DNA of 64,000 nucleotides, taken from the NCBI RefSeq assembly GCF_900114355.1, contig NZ_FOSS01000001.1:916328-980327 (forward strand), written 5' to 3'. The translations under genes were made by a program, and so were the position numbers. The stretch is from Lysobacter sp. cf310. Lineage in GTDB: Bacteria > Pseudomonadota > Gammaproteobacteria > Xanthomonadales > Xanthomonadaceae. Under the pieces are notes generated by a model, which had not been told where the DNA came from, made no database searches, and saw nothing but the letters and a program-made list of their open reading frames with translations. Positions 8,420-17,603 of this stretch are shown one piece after another. Position 1 is the stretch's first letter. Each line of letters opens with the position of its first letter.

Positions 8420-10138
8420 ATGCGTCTGTCGCAGTTCCATCTCCATACCAGCAAGGAAACCCCCGCCGACGCCGAAGTCGTCAGCCACAAGCTGATGCTC
8501 AAGGCCGGCATGATCCGCAAGCTCGCCGCCGGCCTGTACACCTGGTCGCCGCTGGGCCTGCGCGTACTGCGCAAGGTCGAGCGCGCGGTGCGCGAGGAAA
8601 TGGACGCCGCCGGCGCGATCGAGGTGCTGATGCCGACCGTGCAGCCGCGCGAGCTGTGGGAGGAAACCGGACGCTGGGAGAAGTTCGGCGGCCAGTTGCT
8701 CAAGCTCAAGGACCGCAAGGAAGCCGAGTACTGCTACGCGCCCACCGCCGAGGAGGTCATCACCGACTTCGCGCGCAACGAGCTGTCCAGCTACAAGCAG
8801 CTGCCGGTCAACTTCTATCAGGTCCAGACCAAGTTCCGCGACGAGATCCGCCCGCGTTTCGGCGTGATGCGCGCGCGCGAGTTCCTGATGAAGGACGCCT
8901 ATTCCTTCCATCTCAGCGACGAGGACCTGGGCCGCGAGTACCGCAACATGTACGACGCCTACGGCCGCATCTTCACCCGCCTGGGCCTGCAGTTCCGCGC
9001 GGTGTTCGCCGATACCGGCGCGATCGGCGGCAGCGCCTCGCACGAATTCCATGTGGTCGCCGACTCGGGCGAGGACGCCATCGCGTTCTCCGACGGCTCC
9101 GATTACGCCGCCAACGTCGAGCTGGCCGAGGCCGTGTCGCCGGGCGCGCGCGCCACGGCGGCCGAGACGCTGCGCAAGGTCGATACGCCGACCCAGAAGA
9201 CCTGCGAGGAGGTGGCCGCGCTGATGGGCATCGGCCTGGAGCGCACGGTCAAGTCGGTCGCTATCGTCGGCGCGGATGCCGACGGCCAGGCCCAGTTCGC
9301 GCTGGTGCTGGTGCGCGGCGACCACGTGGTCAACGAAATCAAACTGCGCAAGCTCGCCGGCCTGGGCGAATACCGCCTGGCGACCGAGGCCGAGATACTC
9401 GAGCACCTGGGCGCCAATCCCGGTTTCCTCGGCCCGGTCGCGCCGCCCAAGAAAATCCGCGTGGTCGCCGACCGCGGCGTCGCCGCCATGGCCGATTTCG
9501 TGGTCGGCGCCAACGAAAACGGCTACCACCTGGCCGGCGTCAATTGGGGCCGCGATCTGACCGAGCCCGACGAAGTCGCCGACGTGCGCAACGCGGTCGA
9601 GGGCGATCCCTCGCCCGACGGCAAGGGCCGCCTGCGCATCGGCCGCGGCATCGAGGTCGGCCATGTGTTCCAGCTCGGCCGCAAGTACGCCGAGGCGATG
9701 AAACTCAGCGTGCTCGACGAGACCGGCAAGGCCGCGGTGCCGGCGATGGGCTGCTACGGCATCGGCGTGTCGCGCATCGTCGCCGCCGCGATCGAGCAGA
9801 ACCACGACGAGGCCGGCATCTGCTGGCCCGAGGCGATGGCGCCGTGGGCGGCGGTGGTGTGCGTGATCAATCCCAAGAACGACGCCGGCGTCGCCGACGC
9901 CGCCGCCGCGCTGTACCGCGATCTCAATGCCGCCGGCATCGAAACCGCGCTGGACGACCGCGGCCTGCGCCCGGGCGCGATGTTCGCGGACATGGAGCTG
10001 ATCGGCATTCCGCACCGCATCGTGGTCTCCGAACGCGGCCTGGCCGCCGGCACCTACGAGTACCGCGCGCGCCGCGCCGCCGAGGCCGAACACCTCGACC
10101 GCGAGCGCCTGTTCGCGCGCCTGACCGCGACCGCCTGA
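8420..10138 (+). CDS. proS: Prolyl-tRNA synthetase
   Basis: Class II synthetase that charges tRNA-Pro. The 572-residue length and insertion-domain layout fit the bacterial type: class II motif 1 around [18 protein letters not shown], motif 2 in [21 protein letters not shown], the YbaK-like editing insertion between residues about 225 and 400, motif 3 in [18 protein letters not shown], and a C-terminal anticodon domain. The ATG at 8420 gives the family start [13 protein letters not shown]; the open frame upstream to 8141 crosses the DUF4124 gene and is rejected. A short hairpin follows at 10174. Confidence 0.96.
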   Translation: MRLSQFHLHTSKETPADAEVVSHKLMLKAGMIRKLAAGLYTWSPLGLRVLRKVERAVREEMDAAGAIEVLMPTVQPRELWEETGRWEKFGGQLLKLKDRKEAEYCYAPTAEEVITDFARNELSSYKQLPVNFYQVQTKFRDEIRPRFGVMRAREFLMKDAYSFHLSDEDLGREYRNMYDAYGRIFTRLGLQFRAVFADTGAIGGSASHEFHVVADSGEDAIAFSDGSDYAANVELAEAVSPGARATAAETLRKVDTPTQKTCEEVAALMGIGLERTVKSVAIVGADADGQAQFALVLVRGDHVVNEIKLRKLAGLGEYRLATEAEILEHLGANPGFLGPVAPPKKIRVVADRGVAAMADFVVGANENGYHLAGVNWGRDLTEPDEVADVRNAVEGDPSPDGKGRLRIGRGIEVGHVFQLGRKYAEAMKLSVLDETGKAAVPAMGCYGIGVSRIVAAAIEQNHDEAGICWPEAMAPWAAVVCVINPKNDAGVADAAAALYRDLNAAGIETALDDRGLRPGAMFADMELIGIPHRIVVSERGLAAGTYEYRARRAAEAEHLDRERLFARLTATA

Positions 10139-10173
10139 GCCGGCCGAACGCGCTGGATTATCCGAGCTAGAAA

Positions 10174-10194
10174 CTCCCGGGAAACCCCCGGGAG
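10174..10194 (+). terminator. Hairpin after proS
   Basis: CTCCCGGG at 10174-10181 pairs with CCCGGGAG at 10187-10194 across a 5-nt loop, 36 bp after the proS stop. The run that follows (ATTTACTT) is only mildly T-rich, so it may be a weak intrinsic terminator. Confidence 0.5.
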
Positions 10195-10284
10195 ATTTAC
10201 TTCCGTCGCGCCAGGCCATTAATATGCAGGCGCACGCCATGGACCGGCAGATAATCCAACCCGATATTGCAACCGGAGCCCCCC

Positions 10285-10659
10285 ATGTCGATCGACCTGA
10301 ACTCGCTGTCCGCGAAAGAACTCGAATCACTGATCTCGCAGGCCAAGAAGCGCAAGACCACGCTCAGCAAACGCAAGCCGATCGCGGCGGTGCGCAAGAA
10401 GCTGACCCAGCTCGCCAAGGCCGAGGGCTACGACATCGCCGAGCTGTTCGGCAACGGCGCCAGCGCCCCCAGCGGGCGCGCCAAGGCCGCCAAGCCGGCG
10501 GTCGCGCGCAAGGCCCGCAAGCCGCTGGGCAAGGTCGCGCCGAAGTACCGCAACCCGGCCAACACCGGCGAAACCTGGACCGGCCGCGGCAAGCAGCCGC
10601 GCTGGCTGGCCGCCTATACCGGCAACGGCCGCAAGCTCGACGAGTTCCTGATCAAATAA
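10285..10659 (+). CDS. H-NS family nucleoid protein
   Basis: DNA-binding nucleoid protein expected to silence AT-rich or transferred DNA. The 124-residue product has a Lys-rich N-terminal oligomerisation helix region (AKELESLISQAKKRK), a basic Ala/Lys linker, and the C-terminal H-NS DNA-binding domain with YRNPANTGETWTGRGKQPRWL, the conserved TWTGRG(K/R)xPxW core. ATG 10285 is preferred over 10267 because the extension MQPEPP is not typical. The type resembles XrvA-like H-NS proteins of Xanthomonadaceae. The gene is monocistronic, with a strong terminator 29 bp after its stop. Confidence 0.9.
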   Translation: MSIDLNSLSAKELESLISQAKKRKTTLSKRKPIAAVRKKLTQLAKAEGYDIAELFGNGASAPSGRAKAAKPAVARKARKPLGKVAPKYRNPANTGETWTGRGKQPRWLAAYTGNGRKLDEFLIK

Positions 10660-10688
10660 GTCCGGCGCCGCGAACGCGCCGTCGCAAT

Positions 10689-10717
10689 GAAAACGCCGGC
10701 CTCGCGCCGGCGTTTTC
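10689..10717 (+). terminator. Rho-independent terminator of the H-NS-like gene
   Basis: GAAAACGCCGGC at 10689-10700 pairs perfectly with GCCGGCGTTTTC at 10706-10717 over a 5-nt loop, ending in a TTTT run. The symmetric A/T flanks mean it could also stop transcription arriving from the reverse-strand gene at 10792. Confidence 0.85.
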
Positions 10718-10791
10718 GTTATCGGAACCGGGATTATCGGGGCGACAAGCTGCGACTTTAGTCGAATATCCGCCCCGATTATCCCCGCGGC

Positions 10792-12063
10792 CTACAGATT
10801 GCGCCGCGCCGGCAACAGCAGATTGCCGAACAACAGGCCGGCGATCAGGGCCAGCAGGATGTTGATCACCGCCAGCACCGCGTCCTGGCCGACTTCCATG
10901 TCCTGCTGCTGGATCAGGGTCAGCAGGCCGCGCAGGCTGACGCTGCCCGGCACCAGCATGATGATGCCGGGCACACGCACGATCGCGCCGGGCCGGTTGC
11001 CCCAGCGCGCGTAGGCGTTGCCGGCCGCGGTCAGCGCCAGCGCGGCCAGGAAGATGCCGGCCGGACTGCCCCAGGCTTCGCCGGCGAAACGCGAAATCAG
11101 ATAACCGCAGGCGGCCGCGGCCATCACTTTCGGATAATCGCTGCGGTGGGCGCGGAACAGCACCGCGAACGCGTACGAGGCCACCGCCAGCCCGCACCAC
11201 TCGACCCAGGCCGGTTGCGGACGCGAGGCCTGGATCGCCGGCGACAGGCCGACCAGCTCGCCCAGGTACAGCGCGATGATGGTGCCGACCGCGAGCTTGA
11301 CCACGGTGGTTAGCGCACCGGCGAAACGCGCCGTGCCCGAGACCAGGTGCTGGCTGGTGAGTTCGTTGACCGCATTGGTCAGCGCCATGCCGGGCAGCAG
11401 CACGATCAGCGAGGCGATGATCACGGTGTTCTGGTTCAAGGGCACCAGGAAACTGGCCACCAGTACCGCGACCATGGCCGCGACCATGCCGGCGACCGCC
11501 TCCAATGCCTCTTTGAACCGCGGCCGCGCGCCCGACCAGTCGATCAGCAGGCCGATCAGCAGGCCGTTCACGCCGGCCACCGCGATGTCCGCCCAGGGCA
11601 GGCGCAACAGCCCGCCGACCGCGGCCGCGGCCAGGCCGAAGGCCAGCACCTGCATCGCGCGCCAACGCGTGGTGCGCGGCCGGTCCAGCGCTTGCAGCGC
11701 GGCGTGGCCGGCGGCCAGGTCGAGCCGCCCGGCCATCACGTCCTCGGCGATGCGGTCGGTCTCGCTGAGCTTGTAGAGGTCGTTCTCGCCCGGCGGCATC
11801 CGGATCACGCGGGTGGTGTCGCTTTCGCCGGGCGGTCGGTGGGGGTCGCTGAAGGTCAGGATCAGGCCGGTCGGATTCGACCAGGGCTCGCACTCCAGGC
11901 GCAGCCGCTGCGCCACCGCCGACACCGCGCCTTCCAGGCGCTGCGCGGTGGTGCCGTAGGCGTGCAGGCGCTCGGCCAGTTCGACCACGAAGCCGATACG
12001 CGCGGCGTAGCTGGTGGCGCTCAGTGGGGCGGGCGGCGCGCTCGAGGAATCGGGTGTCGACAT
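10792..12063 (-). CDS. Threonine/serine exporter family protein (ThrE-like)
   Basis: Predicted inner-membrane exporter, 423 residues. An N-terminal cytoplasmic part (residues about 10-125, with AERLHAYGTTAQRLEGAV) belongs to the DUF1212 half. It is followed by about ten membrane helices ending in the DUF3815-type half, including IVLLPGMALTNAVNELTS and PGIIMLVPGSVSLRGLL, the paired motifs of ThrE carriers. ATG 12063 is chosen because upstream sequence in the frame is Ala/Arg/His-rich and unlike the family. Divergent from mlaE with a 134-bp gap. The substrate is inferred from the family and could be other small amino acids. Confidence 0.8.
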   Translation of the reverse strand: MSTPDSSSAPPAPLSATSYAARIGFVVELAERLHAYGTTAQRLEGAVSAVAQRLRLECEPWSNPTGLILTFSDPHRPPGESDTTRVIRMPPGENDLYKLSETDRIAEDVMAGRLDLAAGHAALQALDRPRTTRWRAMQVLAFGLAAAAVGGLLRLPWADIAVAGVNGLLIGLLIDWSGARPRFKEALEAVAGMVAAMVAVLVASFLVPLNQNTVIIASLIVLLPGMALTNAVNELTSQHLVSGTARFAGALTTVVKLAVGTIIALYLGELVGLSPAIQASRPQPAWVEWCGLAVASYAFAVLFRAHRSDYPKVMAAAACGYLISRFAGEAWGSPAGIFLAALALTAAGNAYARWGNRPGAIVRVPGIIMLVPGSVSLRGLLTLIQQQDMEVGQDAVLAVINILLALIAGLLFGNLLLPARRNL

Positions 12064-12197
12064 GCGCGAAAGCATCGCATGCGGGCGTGCCGCATGGGCA
12101 GCGCGATCGCACGCCGAGTCAGCCCGCGGACGGCCCGCGCACGCGCACGCCGCCCTCACCTCGTCGTTCCTAGCCTGTATCCTCCGCCGGAGAGCCT

Positions 12198-13316
12198 ATG
12201 ACCGCACCGTCCACGCACACGCCGCAGATCGCCGCCGACGCCCAGACGCCGTCGCGGCTGCGGCTATCCGGACGCTGGACGCTGGAGAACGCCAACGCGA
12301 TCTCGGCCGCGCTGCACAGCGCGCCGCACGACGCGACCACGATCGACGCCAGCGCGGTCGAGCGCCTGGACTCGGTGGGCGTGCTGCAGCTGATGCGCTT
12401 CGCGCGCCGGCGCGAGCTGGATTTCGACGGCTTCGACTTCCACGACAACCACCGCGCCCTGGTCAGCGCGATCGAGGACGTCGCCGACGAGCGCCCCAAG
12501 AAGAAGCGCGAGTACGGCGTCTATGCCGCGCTCGCGCGCCTGGGCTACGCGGTCACCGACAACTGGAAGGAAGTGCTGGCGCTGATCGCCTTCTTCGGCG
12601 AAACGCTGGTCAAGATGCTGCGTTTGTTCAAGGACCCGGGCCGCTTCCGCCCGACCGCGACCGTGCACCACATGGAGCAGGTCGGCCTGGACGCGGTGCC
12701 GCTGATCGCGCTGCTGTGCTTCCTGGTCGGCGCGGTGGTGGCGTTCCTGGGCGCGACCATCCTGCGCGACTTCGGCGCCACCATCTTCGTGGTCGAGCTG
12801 GTCAGCATCTCGTTCCTGCGCGAGTTCGGCGTTCTGCTGACCGCGATCGTGCTGGCCGGCCGCACCGCCAGCGCCTTCACCGCCCAGATCGGCGCCATGG
12901 TCAGCCGCGAGGAAGTCGACGCGATCCGCACCCTGGGCATGGACCCGATCGACCTGCTGGTGATCCCGCGCGTGCTGGCCCTGCTGGTGATGCTGCCGCT
13001 GCTGACTTTCGTGGCGATGATCTTCGGCCTGCTCGGCGGCCTGACCGTGGGCGCCTACAACCTCGACATCCCGCCCCAGCAGTACCTGGCGCGCATGCAC
13101 GAGACCATGGAGCTGCGCCATTTCCTGGTCGGCCTGTCCAAGGCGCCGGTGTTCGCCCTGCTGATCAGCCTGATCGGCTGCCTGGAAGGCCTGCAGGTCG
13201 AGGGCACCGCGCAGTCGGTCGGCGAGCGCACCACCTCCAGCGTGGTCCAGGCGATCTCGCTGGTCATCATCATCGACGCCTTCGCCGCGATCTGGTTCAT
13301 GGAGGTCGGATTTTGA
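12198..13316 (+). CDS. mlaE: Mla transport permease with fused STAS domain (MlaE)
   Basis: Inner-membrane permease of the Mla phospholipid transport system. Residues about 15-95 form an STAS domain (RLSGRWTLENANAIS, then ASAVERLDSVGVLQLM), the role played by separate MlaB in E. coli. Residues about 115-372 are the MlaE domain with EQVGLDAVPLIALLCFLVGAVVAF and the EVDAIRTLGMDPIDLLVIPR loop. A GGAGAG ribosome site precedes the ATG. The stop overlaps the TTG start of mlaF. Fusion of the regulator to the permease removes the need for a separate mlaB, and none is seen here. Confidence 0.9.
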   Translation: MTAPSTHTPQIAADAQTPSRLRLSGRWTLENANAISAALHSAPHDATTIDASAVERLDSVGVLQLMRFARRRELDFDGFDFHDNHRALVSAIEDVADERPKKKREYGVYAALARLGYAVTDNWKEVLALIAFFGETLVKMLRLFKDPGRFRPTATVHHMEQVGLDAVPLIALLCFLVGAVVAFLGATILRDFGATIFVVELVSISFLREFGVLLTAIVLAGRTASAFTAQIGAMVSREEVDAIRTLGMDPIDLLVIPRVLALLVMLPLLTFVAMIFGLLGGLTVGAYNLDIPPQQYLARMHETMELRHFLVGLSKAPVFALLISLIGCLEGLQVEGTAQSVGERTTSSVVQAISLVIIIDAFAAIWFMEVGF

Positions 13317-14146
13317 GCGAGCCCATCGACGACCCGCGCGACCACATCGACGCCAACACGCCGATCATCCGCGTGCGCGGCCTGGTCAATCGCTTCGGCG
13401 AGCAGACCGTGCACGACGGCCTGGACCTGGACGTGAAGCCCGGCGAGATCCTGGGCGTGGTCGGCGGCTCGGGCACCGGCAAGTCGGTGCTGATGCGCTC
13501 CATCCTGGGCCTGCGCCGCCCCGACGAAGGCAGCATCGAGGTGCTCGGCATCGACGCGCGCAGCGAGGATCCGCTGCGTCGGCGCGAGATCGAGCGCAAC
13601 ACCGGCGTGCTGTTCCAGGACGGCGCGCTGTTCTCCTCGCTGACCGTGGGCGAGAACGTGCAGGTGCCGCTGAAGGAGTACCACGGCGACCTGCCCGACA
13701 CCCTGCGCTACGAATTGTCCCTGCTCAAGGTCAAGCTGGCCGGCCTGCCCGCCGATGCGATCAACAAGCTGCCCTCGCAGCTGTCCGGCGGCATGCGCAA
13801 GCGCGCCGGCCTGGCGCGCGCGCTGGCGCTGGATCCGCCGCTGCTGTTCCTGGACGAGCCCACCGCCGGCCTGGACCCGATCGGCGCGGCCGCGTTCGAC
13901 CGCCTGATCCGCACCCTGCAGCAGGCGCTGGGGCTGACGGTGTTCCTGATCACCCACGACCTCGACACCCTGTACGCGATCTGCGACCGCATCGCCGTGC
14001 TCGCCGACCGTAAGGTGATCGCCTGCGCGCCCATGGCCGAGATCGAGAAGCTCGACCACCCCTGGGCGCACGAATACTTCCACGGCCCGCGCGCGCGCGC
14101 CGCCCAGGTCGCGCGCGACAAATACGCGGCGGCCGCCGAACGCTGA
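13313..14146 (+). CDS. mlaF: Mla transport ATP-binding protein (MlaF)
   Basis: ABC ATPase that powers the Mla system. The start is TTG at 13313, overlapping the mlaE stop as TTGA, which fits translational coupling. The 277-residue protein has Walker A GGSGTGKS, Q-loop FQDGALFSSLTV, signature LSGGMRKRAGLARAL, Walker B LLFLDEPTAGLDP and the switch THDL. PIGAAAFDRLIRTL after the D-loop is typical of the MlaF subfamily. It is followed by a CPBP protease gene, not directly by mlaD. Confidence 0.92.
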   Translation: MSEPIDDPRDHIDANTPIIRVRGLVNRFGEQTVHDGLDLDVKPGEILGVVGGSGTGKSVLMRSILGLRRPDEGSIEVLGIDARSEDPLRRREIERNTGVLFQDGALFSSLTVGENVQVPLKEYHGDLPDTLRYELSLLKVKLAGLPADAINKLPSQLSGGMRKRAGLARALALDPPLLFLDEPTAGLDPIGAAAFDRLIRTLQQALGLTVFLITHDLDTLYAICDRIAVLADRKVIACAPMAEIEKLDHPWAHEYFHGPRARAAQVARDKYAAAAER

Positions 14147-14173
14147 CGCCGCCGCACGCAAGGACGCCCAGGT

Positions 14174-15046
14174 TTGTATTCCACCCTCTCCCCCGCGCTC
14201 GCCCCCCTCGATCACCTGCCGTGGGCCGCGCTCGCGCTGGCCTCGCTGCTGCTGTGGTGGCCGCGCGCGCGCATCGCCAGCCTCGCCCTGCTGGCGCTCG
14301 CCGGCGTGGCCGGCTTCGCGCTGGGCCAGCTCGATGCGCGTGCGCTGATCGCCTTGGCGCTGCTGGCGCTGGCCGGCTGGATGGTGGGGGCGGCGCGGCC
14401 GAAGGCCGCGCGCATCGGCGGACACGTCCTGTTCGTGGCGGTGGCCTTGGCGCTGGGCTTCCATGCGGCGCCGGGCTTCCACAATCCGCTCGCGATCGCG
14501 CCGACCTGGGTCACGCCCGATGCGATCGAATTCAGCATGTACCTCAATCTCGACAAGCCCCTGGTCGGTTTCTGGCTGGTGCTGGTCTGGGCCGGGGTGC
14601 AGCGCGAGCGGCCGCTCGCGGACTGGTTCAAGGCCGCCCTGCCGGCCGGCCTGGGCGTGGCTTTGCTGTGCCTGGGCGTGGCCTACGCGCTGGGCCAGAT
14701 CGCCTGGGCGCCGAAGTGGCCGAGCTGGGGCCCGCTGTGGGCGCTCAACAATCTGCTGCTGGTGACCCTGGCCGAGGAAGCGCTGTTCCGCGGCTATCTG
14801 CAGGAAGGCCTGAGCCGGCAGTGGCGCGAACGGCGCTGGGGTGACGCGGCCGCGATCGCGATCGCCGCGCTCGCGTTCGGCCTGGTCCATCTGGCCGGCG
14901 GCTGGGCCTGGGCGCTGCTGGCCACGGTGGCCGGCGCCGGCTACGGCCTGGCCTACCGCCGCGGCGGATTGCAGGCCGCGATGCTGACCCATTTCGGATT
15001 CAACCTGCTGCACTTCACCGCGTTCACTTACCCCATGCTGGCATGA
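14174..15046 (+). CDS. CPBP family intramembrane metalloprotease
   Basis: Polytopic membrane protein of 290 residues, with about eight hydrophobic segments. The CPBP (CAAX protease/bacteriocin-processing) motifs are present: EEALFRGYLQ near residue 200 with the Glu pair and Arg, FGLVHLAGG with a His near 238, and THFGFNLLH near 275. The start is TTG at 14174; no ATG or GTG fits the head of the frame. It lies inside the Mla operon, 27 bp after mlaF and 46 bp before mlaD, an unusual place. Substrate unknown; processing of an envelope or lipid-transport protein is only a guess. Confidence 0.82.
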   Translation: MYSTLSPALAPLDHLPWAALALASLLLWWPRARIASLALLALAGVAGFALGQLDARALIALALLALAGWMVGAARPKAARIGGHVLFVAVALALGFHAAPGFHNPLAIAPTWVTPDAIEFSMYLNLDKPLVGFWLVLVWAGVQRERPLADWFKAALPAGLGVALLCLGVAYALGQIAWAPKWPSWGPLWALNNLLLVTLAEEALFRGYLQEGLSRQWRERRWGDAAAIAIAALAFGLVHLAGGWAWALLATVAGAGYGLAYRRGGLQAAMLTHFGFNLLHFTAFTYPMLA

Positions 15047-15092
15047 TGTCCGTCACGGACCGCCCGCCGGGCCTCATCGTCTCAGGTGCCTG

Positions 15093-16019
15093 ATGGAAAC
15101 CAAGGCCAATTACGTCCTCATCGGCGCGTTCACGATCATCGCGACGCTGTTCCTGCTGCTGTTCGCGCTGTGGGCCGCCAAATACTCGTCCGAGAAAAGC
15201 TGGCGCGAGTACGCGGTGATCTTCAACGAACCGGTGACCGGCCTGTCGGAAGGCAGCACCGTGCAATACAACGGCATCTCGGTCGGCACGGTGAAGCTGC
15301 TGCGCCTGGCGCCGGACGACCCGCGCCGGGTGATCGCGCAGCTGCGCCTGCAGGCCGACGCGCCGATCAAGGCCGACACCCGCGCCAAACTGTCGCTGAC
15401 CGGCATCACCGGCAGCCCGATCATCCAGCTCACCGGCGGCAGCCCCGGCAGCCCGGCCCTGGCCGACGTCGACCGCCGCGAAATCCCGGTGATCCAGACC
15501 GAGGCTTCGGCGCTGCAGAACATCGCCGACACCGCCAACCGCCTGGTCGCGCGCCTGGACCAGGTGCTCAGCGACGAGAACGTCAAGCGGGTGTCGAACA
15601 CGCTGTCCAACATCGAGGCCATGACCGGCTCGATCGCCGACCAGCGCGAGGACCTGCGCGCGCTGATCGTCAACGCGCGCAAATCCAGCGAACAACTGTC
15701 GGCGACCCTGGACACCACCAACCAGGCGGTCAAGAACGTCGACCGCGAATTGGTCGCCAAGCTGCCGGGCCTGATCTCCAAGCTCGACAGCACCCTGACC
15801 CGCCTGGATTCGGCCGCCAACGGCGCCAACGGCATCCTCAACGACAACCGCGCCGCGATCAGCAGCTTCGCCAACGACGGCCTGGCCCAGCTCGGCCCGA
15901 CCCTGGCCGAGCTGCGCGTGCTGGTGCGCGACCTGCGCCGCATCAGCGACCGCATCGACAGCAACCCGACCCGCTACCTGCTCGGCCGCGACGCCCAGAA
16001 GGAGTTCGAGCCGCAATGA
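15093..16019 (+). CDS. mlaD: Mla transport MCE-domain protein (MlaD)
   Basis: Periplasmic lipid-binding component anchored by one N-terminal helix (VLIGAFTIIATLFLLLFALW). Residues about 40-120 are an MCE domain with EPVTGLSEGSTVQYNGISVG. The C-terminal 180 residues are predicted helical with regular hydrophobic spacing (SKLDSTLTRLDSAANGANG), much longer than E. coli MlaD (183 residues) and closer to the PqiB/MCE type with an extended needle. Its stop overlaps the start of the downstream lipoprotein gene (ATGA). Confidence 0.92.
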   Translation: METKANYVLIGAFTIIATLFLLLFALWAAKYSSEKSWREYAVIFNEPVTGLSEGSTVQYNGISVGTVKLLRLAPDDPRRVIAQLRLQADAPIKADTRAKLSLTGITGSPIIQLTGGSPGSPALADVDRREIPVIQTEASALQNIADTANRLVARLDQVLSDENVKRVSNTLSNIEAMTGSIADQREDLRALIVNARKSSEQLSATLDTTNQAVKNVDRELVAKLPGLISKLDSTLTRLDSAANGANGILNDNRAAISSFANDGLAQLGPTLAELRVLVRDLRRISDRIDSNPTRYLLGRDAQKEFEPQ

Positions 16020-16690
16020 CCTCTCGCCCCCTGCCCCGCCCTTACGCGCTGCTGCGCCGCGCCGCCGGCCTGAGCCTGCTGTTGAGCCTGAGCGCGTGTT
16101 CGATCCTGGGCGACAAGCCCAAGGAGCGCTCCACCCTGTACGCGCCCGATCCGCGCGTGCAGGCCGACGCCGCCTGGCCCAACGCCGACTGGCAGCTGTC
16201 GCTGACGCCGCCGACCTCGGCGCGCATGATCGACAGCCTGCGCATCGCGGTGCGCCCGACCCCGAACGAGATGCAGGTCTACAAGGGCGCCGGCTGGGCC
16301 AAGCCGCCGGGCGAGATGCTGCAGGACGCGCTGCTGCGCGCGCTGGAGGACTCCGGCCGGATCGACGCGGTCGCGCGCCAGGGCAGCGGCGTGGCCGCCG
16401 ACTACAAGCTGGTGCTGGACCTGCGCCGCTTCGAATCCGACTACAACGGCCAGGCGCTGCCTTCGGCGACCATCGAAGTCAGCGCCAAGCTGCTGCACAA
16501 CAGCGACCAGAAGATCGCAGCCGCGCGCACCTTCGTGCAGAGCCAGCGCGCGTCCACCACCGCGGTGCCGGACGTGGTCGCCGCCTTCGACGGCGCCCTG
16601 GCCGCGATCACCCGCGACCTCGGCGGCTGGATCCTCAGCAGCGGCAACGCCCACGAACAGGCCGAGCACCCGCGCAGCGCGCGGCGCTGA
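16016..16690 (+). CDS. ABC-type transport auxiliary lipoprotein of the Mla operon
   Basis: A 224-residue lipoprotein with lipobox LSLSAC at residues 22-27, so it is likely lipid-anchored in the outer membrane. The mature part (IAVRPTPNEMQVYKGAGW, then ALLRALEDSGRIDAVA) fits the PqiC/ABC_trans_aux family that partners with MCE proteins. The ATG overlaps the mlaD stop as ATGA, so it is translationally coupled. It plausibly links MlaD to the outer membrane in place of MlaA/MlaC, neither of which is seen in the window. Last gene of the operon, converging on a PPTase gene 6 bp away. Confidence 0.85.
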   Translation: MTSRPLPRPYALLRRAAGLSLLLSLSACSILGDKPKERSTLYAPDPRVQADAAWPNADWQLSLTPPTSARMIDSLRIAVRPTPNEMQVYKGAGWAKPPGEMLQDALLRALEDSGRIDAVARQGSGVAADYKLVLDLRRFESDYNGQALPSATIEVSAKLLHNSDQKIAAARTFVQSQRASTTAVPDVVAAFDGALAAITRDLGGWILSSGNAHEQAEHPRSARR

Positions 16691-16696
16691 TCGCGC

Positions 16697-17473
16697 TCAG
16701 AACGGATCGGCCGGCCGCAGCACGCGGCCGGCGCCGCGATAGGGCAAGGCCGGCACGCTCTCGATCGTTATCGCCTGCGCGGCGACGCGACGGCGGCGCA
16801 CGGCGATCGCGCCGATATGCGCCGCGCCCAGCCGGAAACTCCAGAACCGCCATGCCGGCGGCACCGCGCGATCGCGCTGCAGGCGCGGCGCGCCATCGTC
16901 CGCGTGCGCGAAGGCGATGCGCTCGAACGGCAACCGCAGGCCGCGGCCGCCGGCCTTGGCGCAGGCCTCCTTCAGGGTCCAACTGCGCAGAAAGGCATCG
17001 GCGCGCTGCTCGGGCGCTTGCGCGAGCAGCGCGGCCAGCTCGTCCGGCGCCAAGGTGCGCGCGTTCCACAGCTCCTGGGTGTCGCGCGCGCGCGGTTCCA
17101 GATCCAGGCCCACGCGCCCGCCCGGCGCGACCAGGCAGCCGACCAGACCCGCGCAATGCGACAGGCTGAAACTCAGTTCCGGCGCATCCGCCACGCGCGG
17201 GCGCCCATAGACGCCGCGCAGGTAACGCCAGTCCTGCGGCGGCCGCGGCCGGCAGGCCGACAGCGCGTGGCGCAGCAGCAGGCGCGCGACCAGGGCCTCG
17301 CGCCGCACCGGCGCCAGGCGCAGCCGCGCCAGGCGCGCGCGCTCGTCCGCGTCCAGCAGGCCCAGCTGCGCCTCGTACACGGCGTCGTGGGCGGCATCGA
17401 CCTCGGCCAGGAACAGGCGCGGCGTGGCGGGCGCGCGCGCATCCTTGGCGGGGGGAGAGGCGGGGCCGGTCAT
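16697..17473 (-). CDS. 4'-phosphopantetheinyl transferase (Sfp/HetI type)
   Basis: Transfers phosphopantetheine from CoA to carrier proteins, as needed by nonribosomal peptide and polyketide synthases. The 258-residue protein has the Mg-binding GLDLEP motif and the SWTLKEACAKAGG motif (W-x-x-KEA), with FSLSHCAG upstream, which is the full motif set. ATG 17473 is preferred; ATG 17506 would add 11 residues and is possible, and neither has a strong ribosome site. No NRPS or PKS is in the window, so the partner carriers must be elsewhere. This matches the natural-product-rich life of Lysobacter, but that is inference. Confidence 0.88.
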   Translation of the reverse strand: MTGPASPPAKDARAPATPRLFLAEVDAAHDAVYEAQLGLLDADERARLARLRLAPVRREALVARLLLRHALSACRPRPPQDWRYLRGVYGRPRVADAPELSFSLSHCAGLVGCLVAPGGRVGLDLEPRARDTQELWNARTLAPDELAALLAQAPEQRADAFLRSWTLKEACAKAGGRGLRLPFERIAFAHADDGAPRLQRDRAVPPAWRFWSFRLGAAHIGAIAVRRRRVAAQAITIESVPALPYRGAGRVLRPADPF

Positions 17474-17603
17474 ACGCAAAGGCCAGAGGGAGGCGGCGTC
17501 GAGCATACCGTCGGCGCCGCATTCGCGGGTCCGGACAGGGGCCGGCTTTGAGCTCGGGGCCCAAACCCGCGACAATTCCAGCCTCAGCAAGCGGAGAGCC
17601 AGC

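Noticed and set aside
13055..15013. Reverse-strand open frame opposite mlaF and the CPBP gene
   Set aside because: Low-complexity Gln/Arg/Ala-rich product with no motifs; both forward genes are clear.
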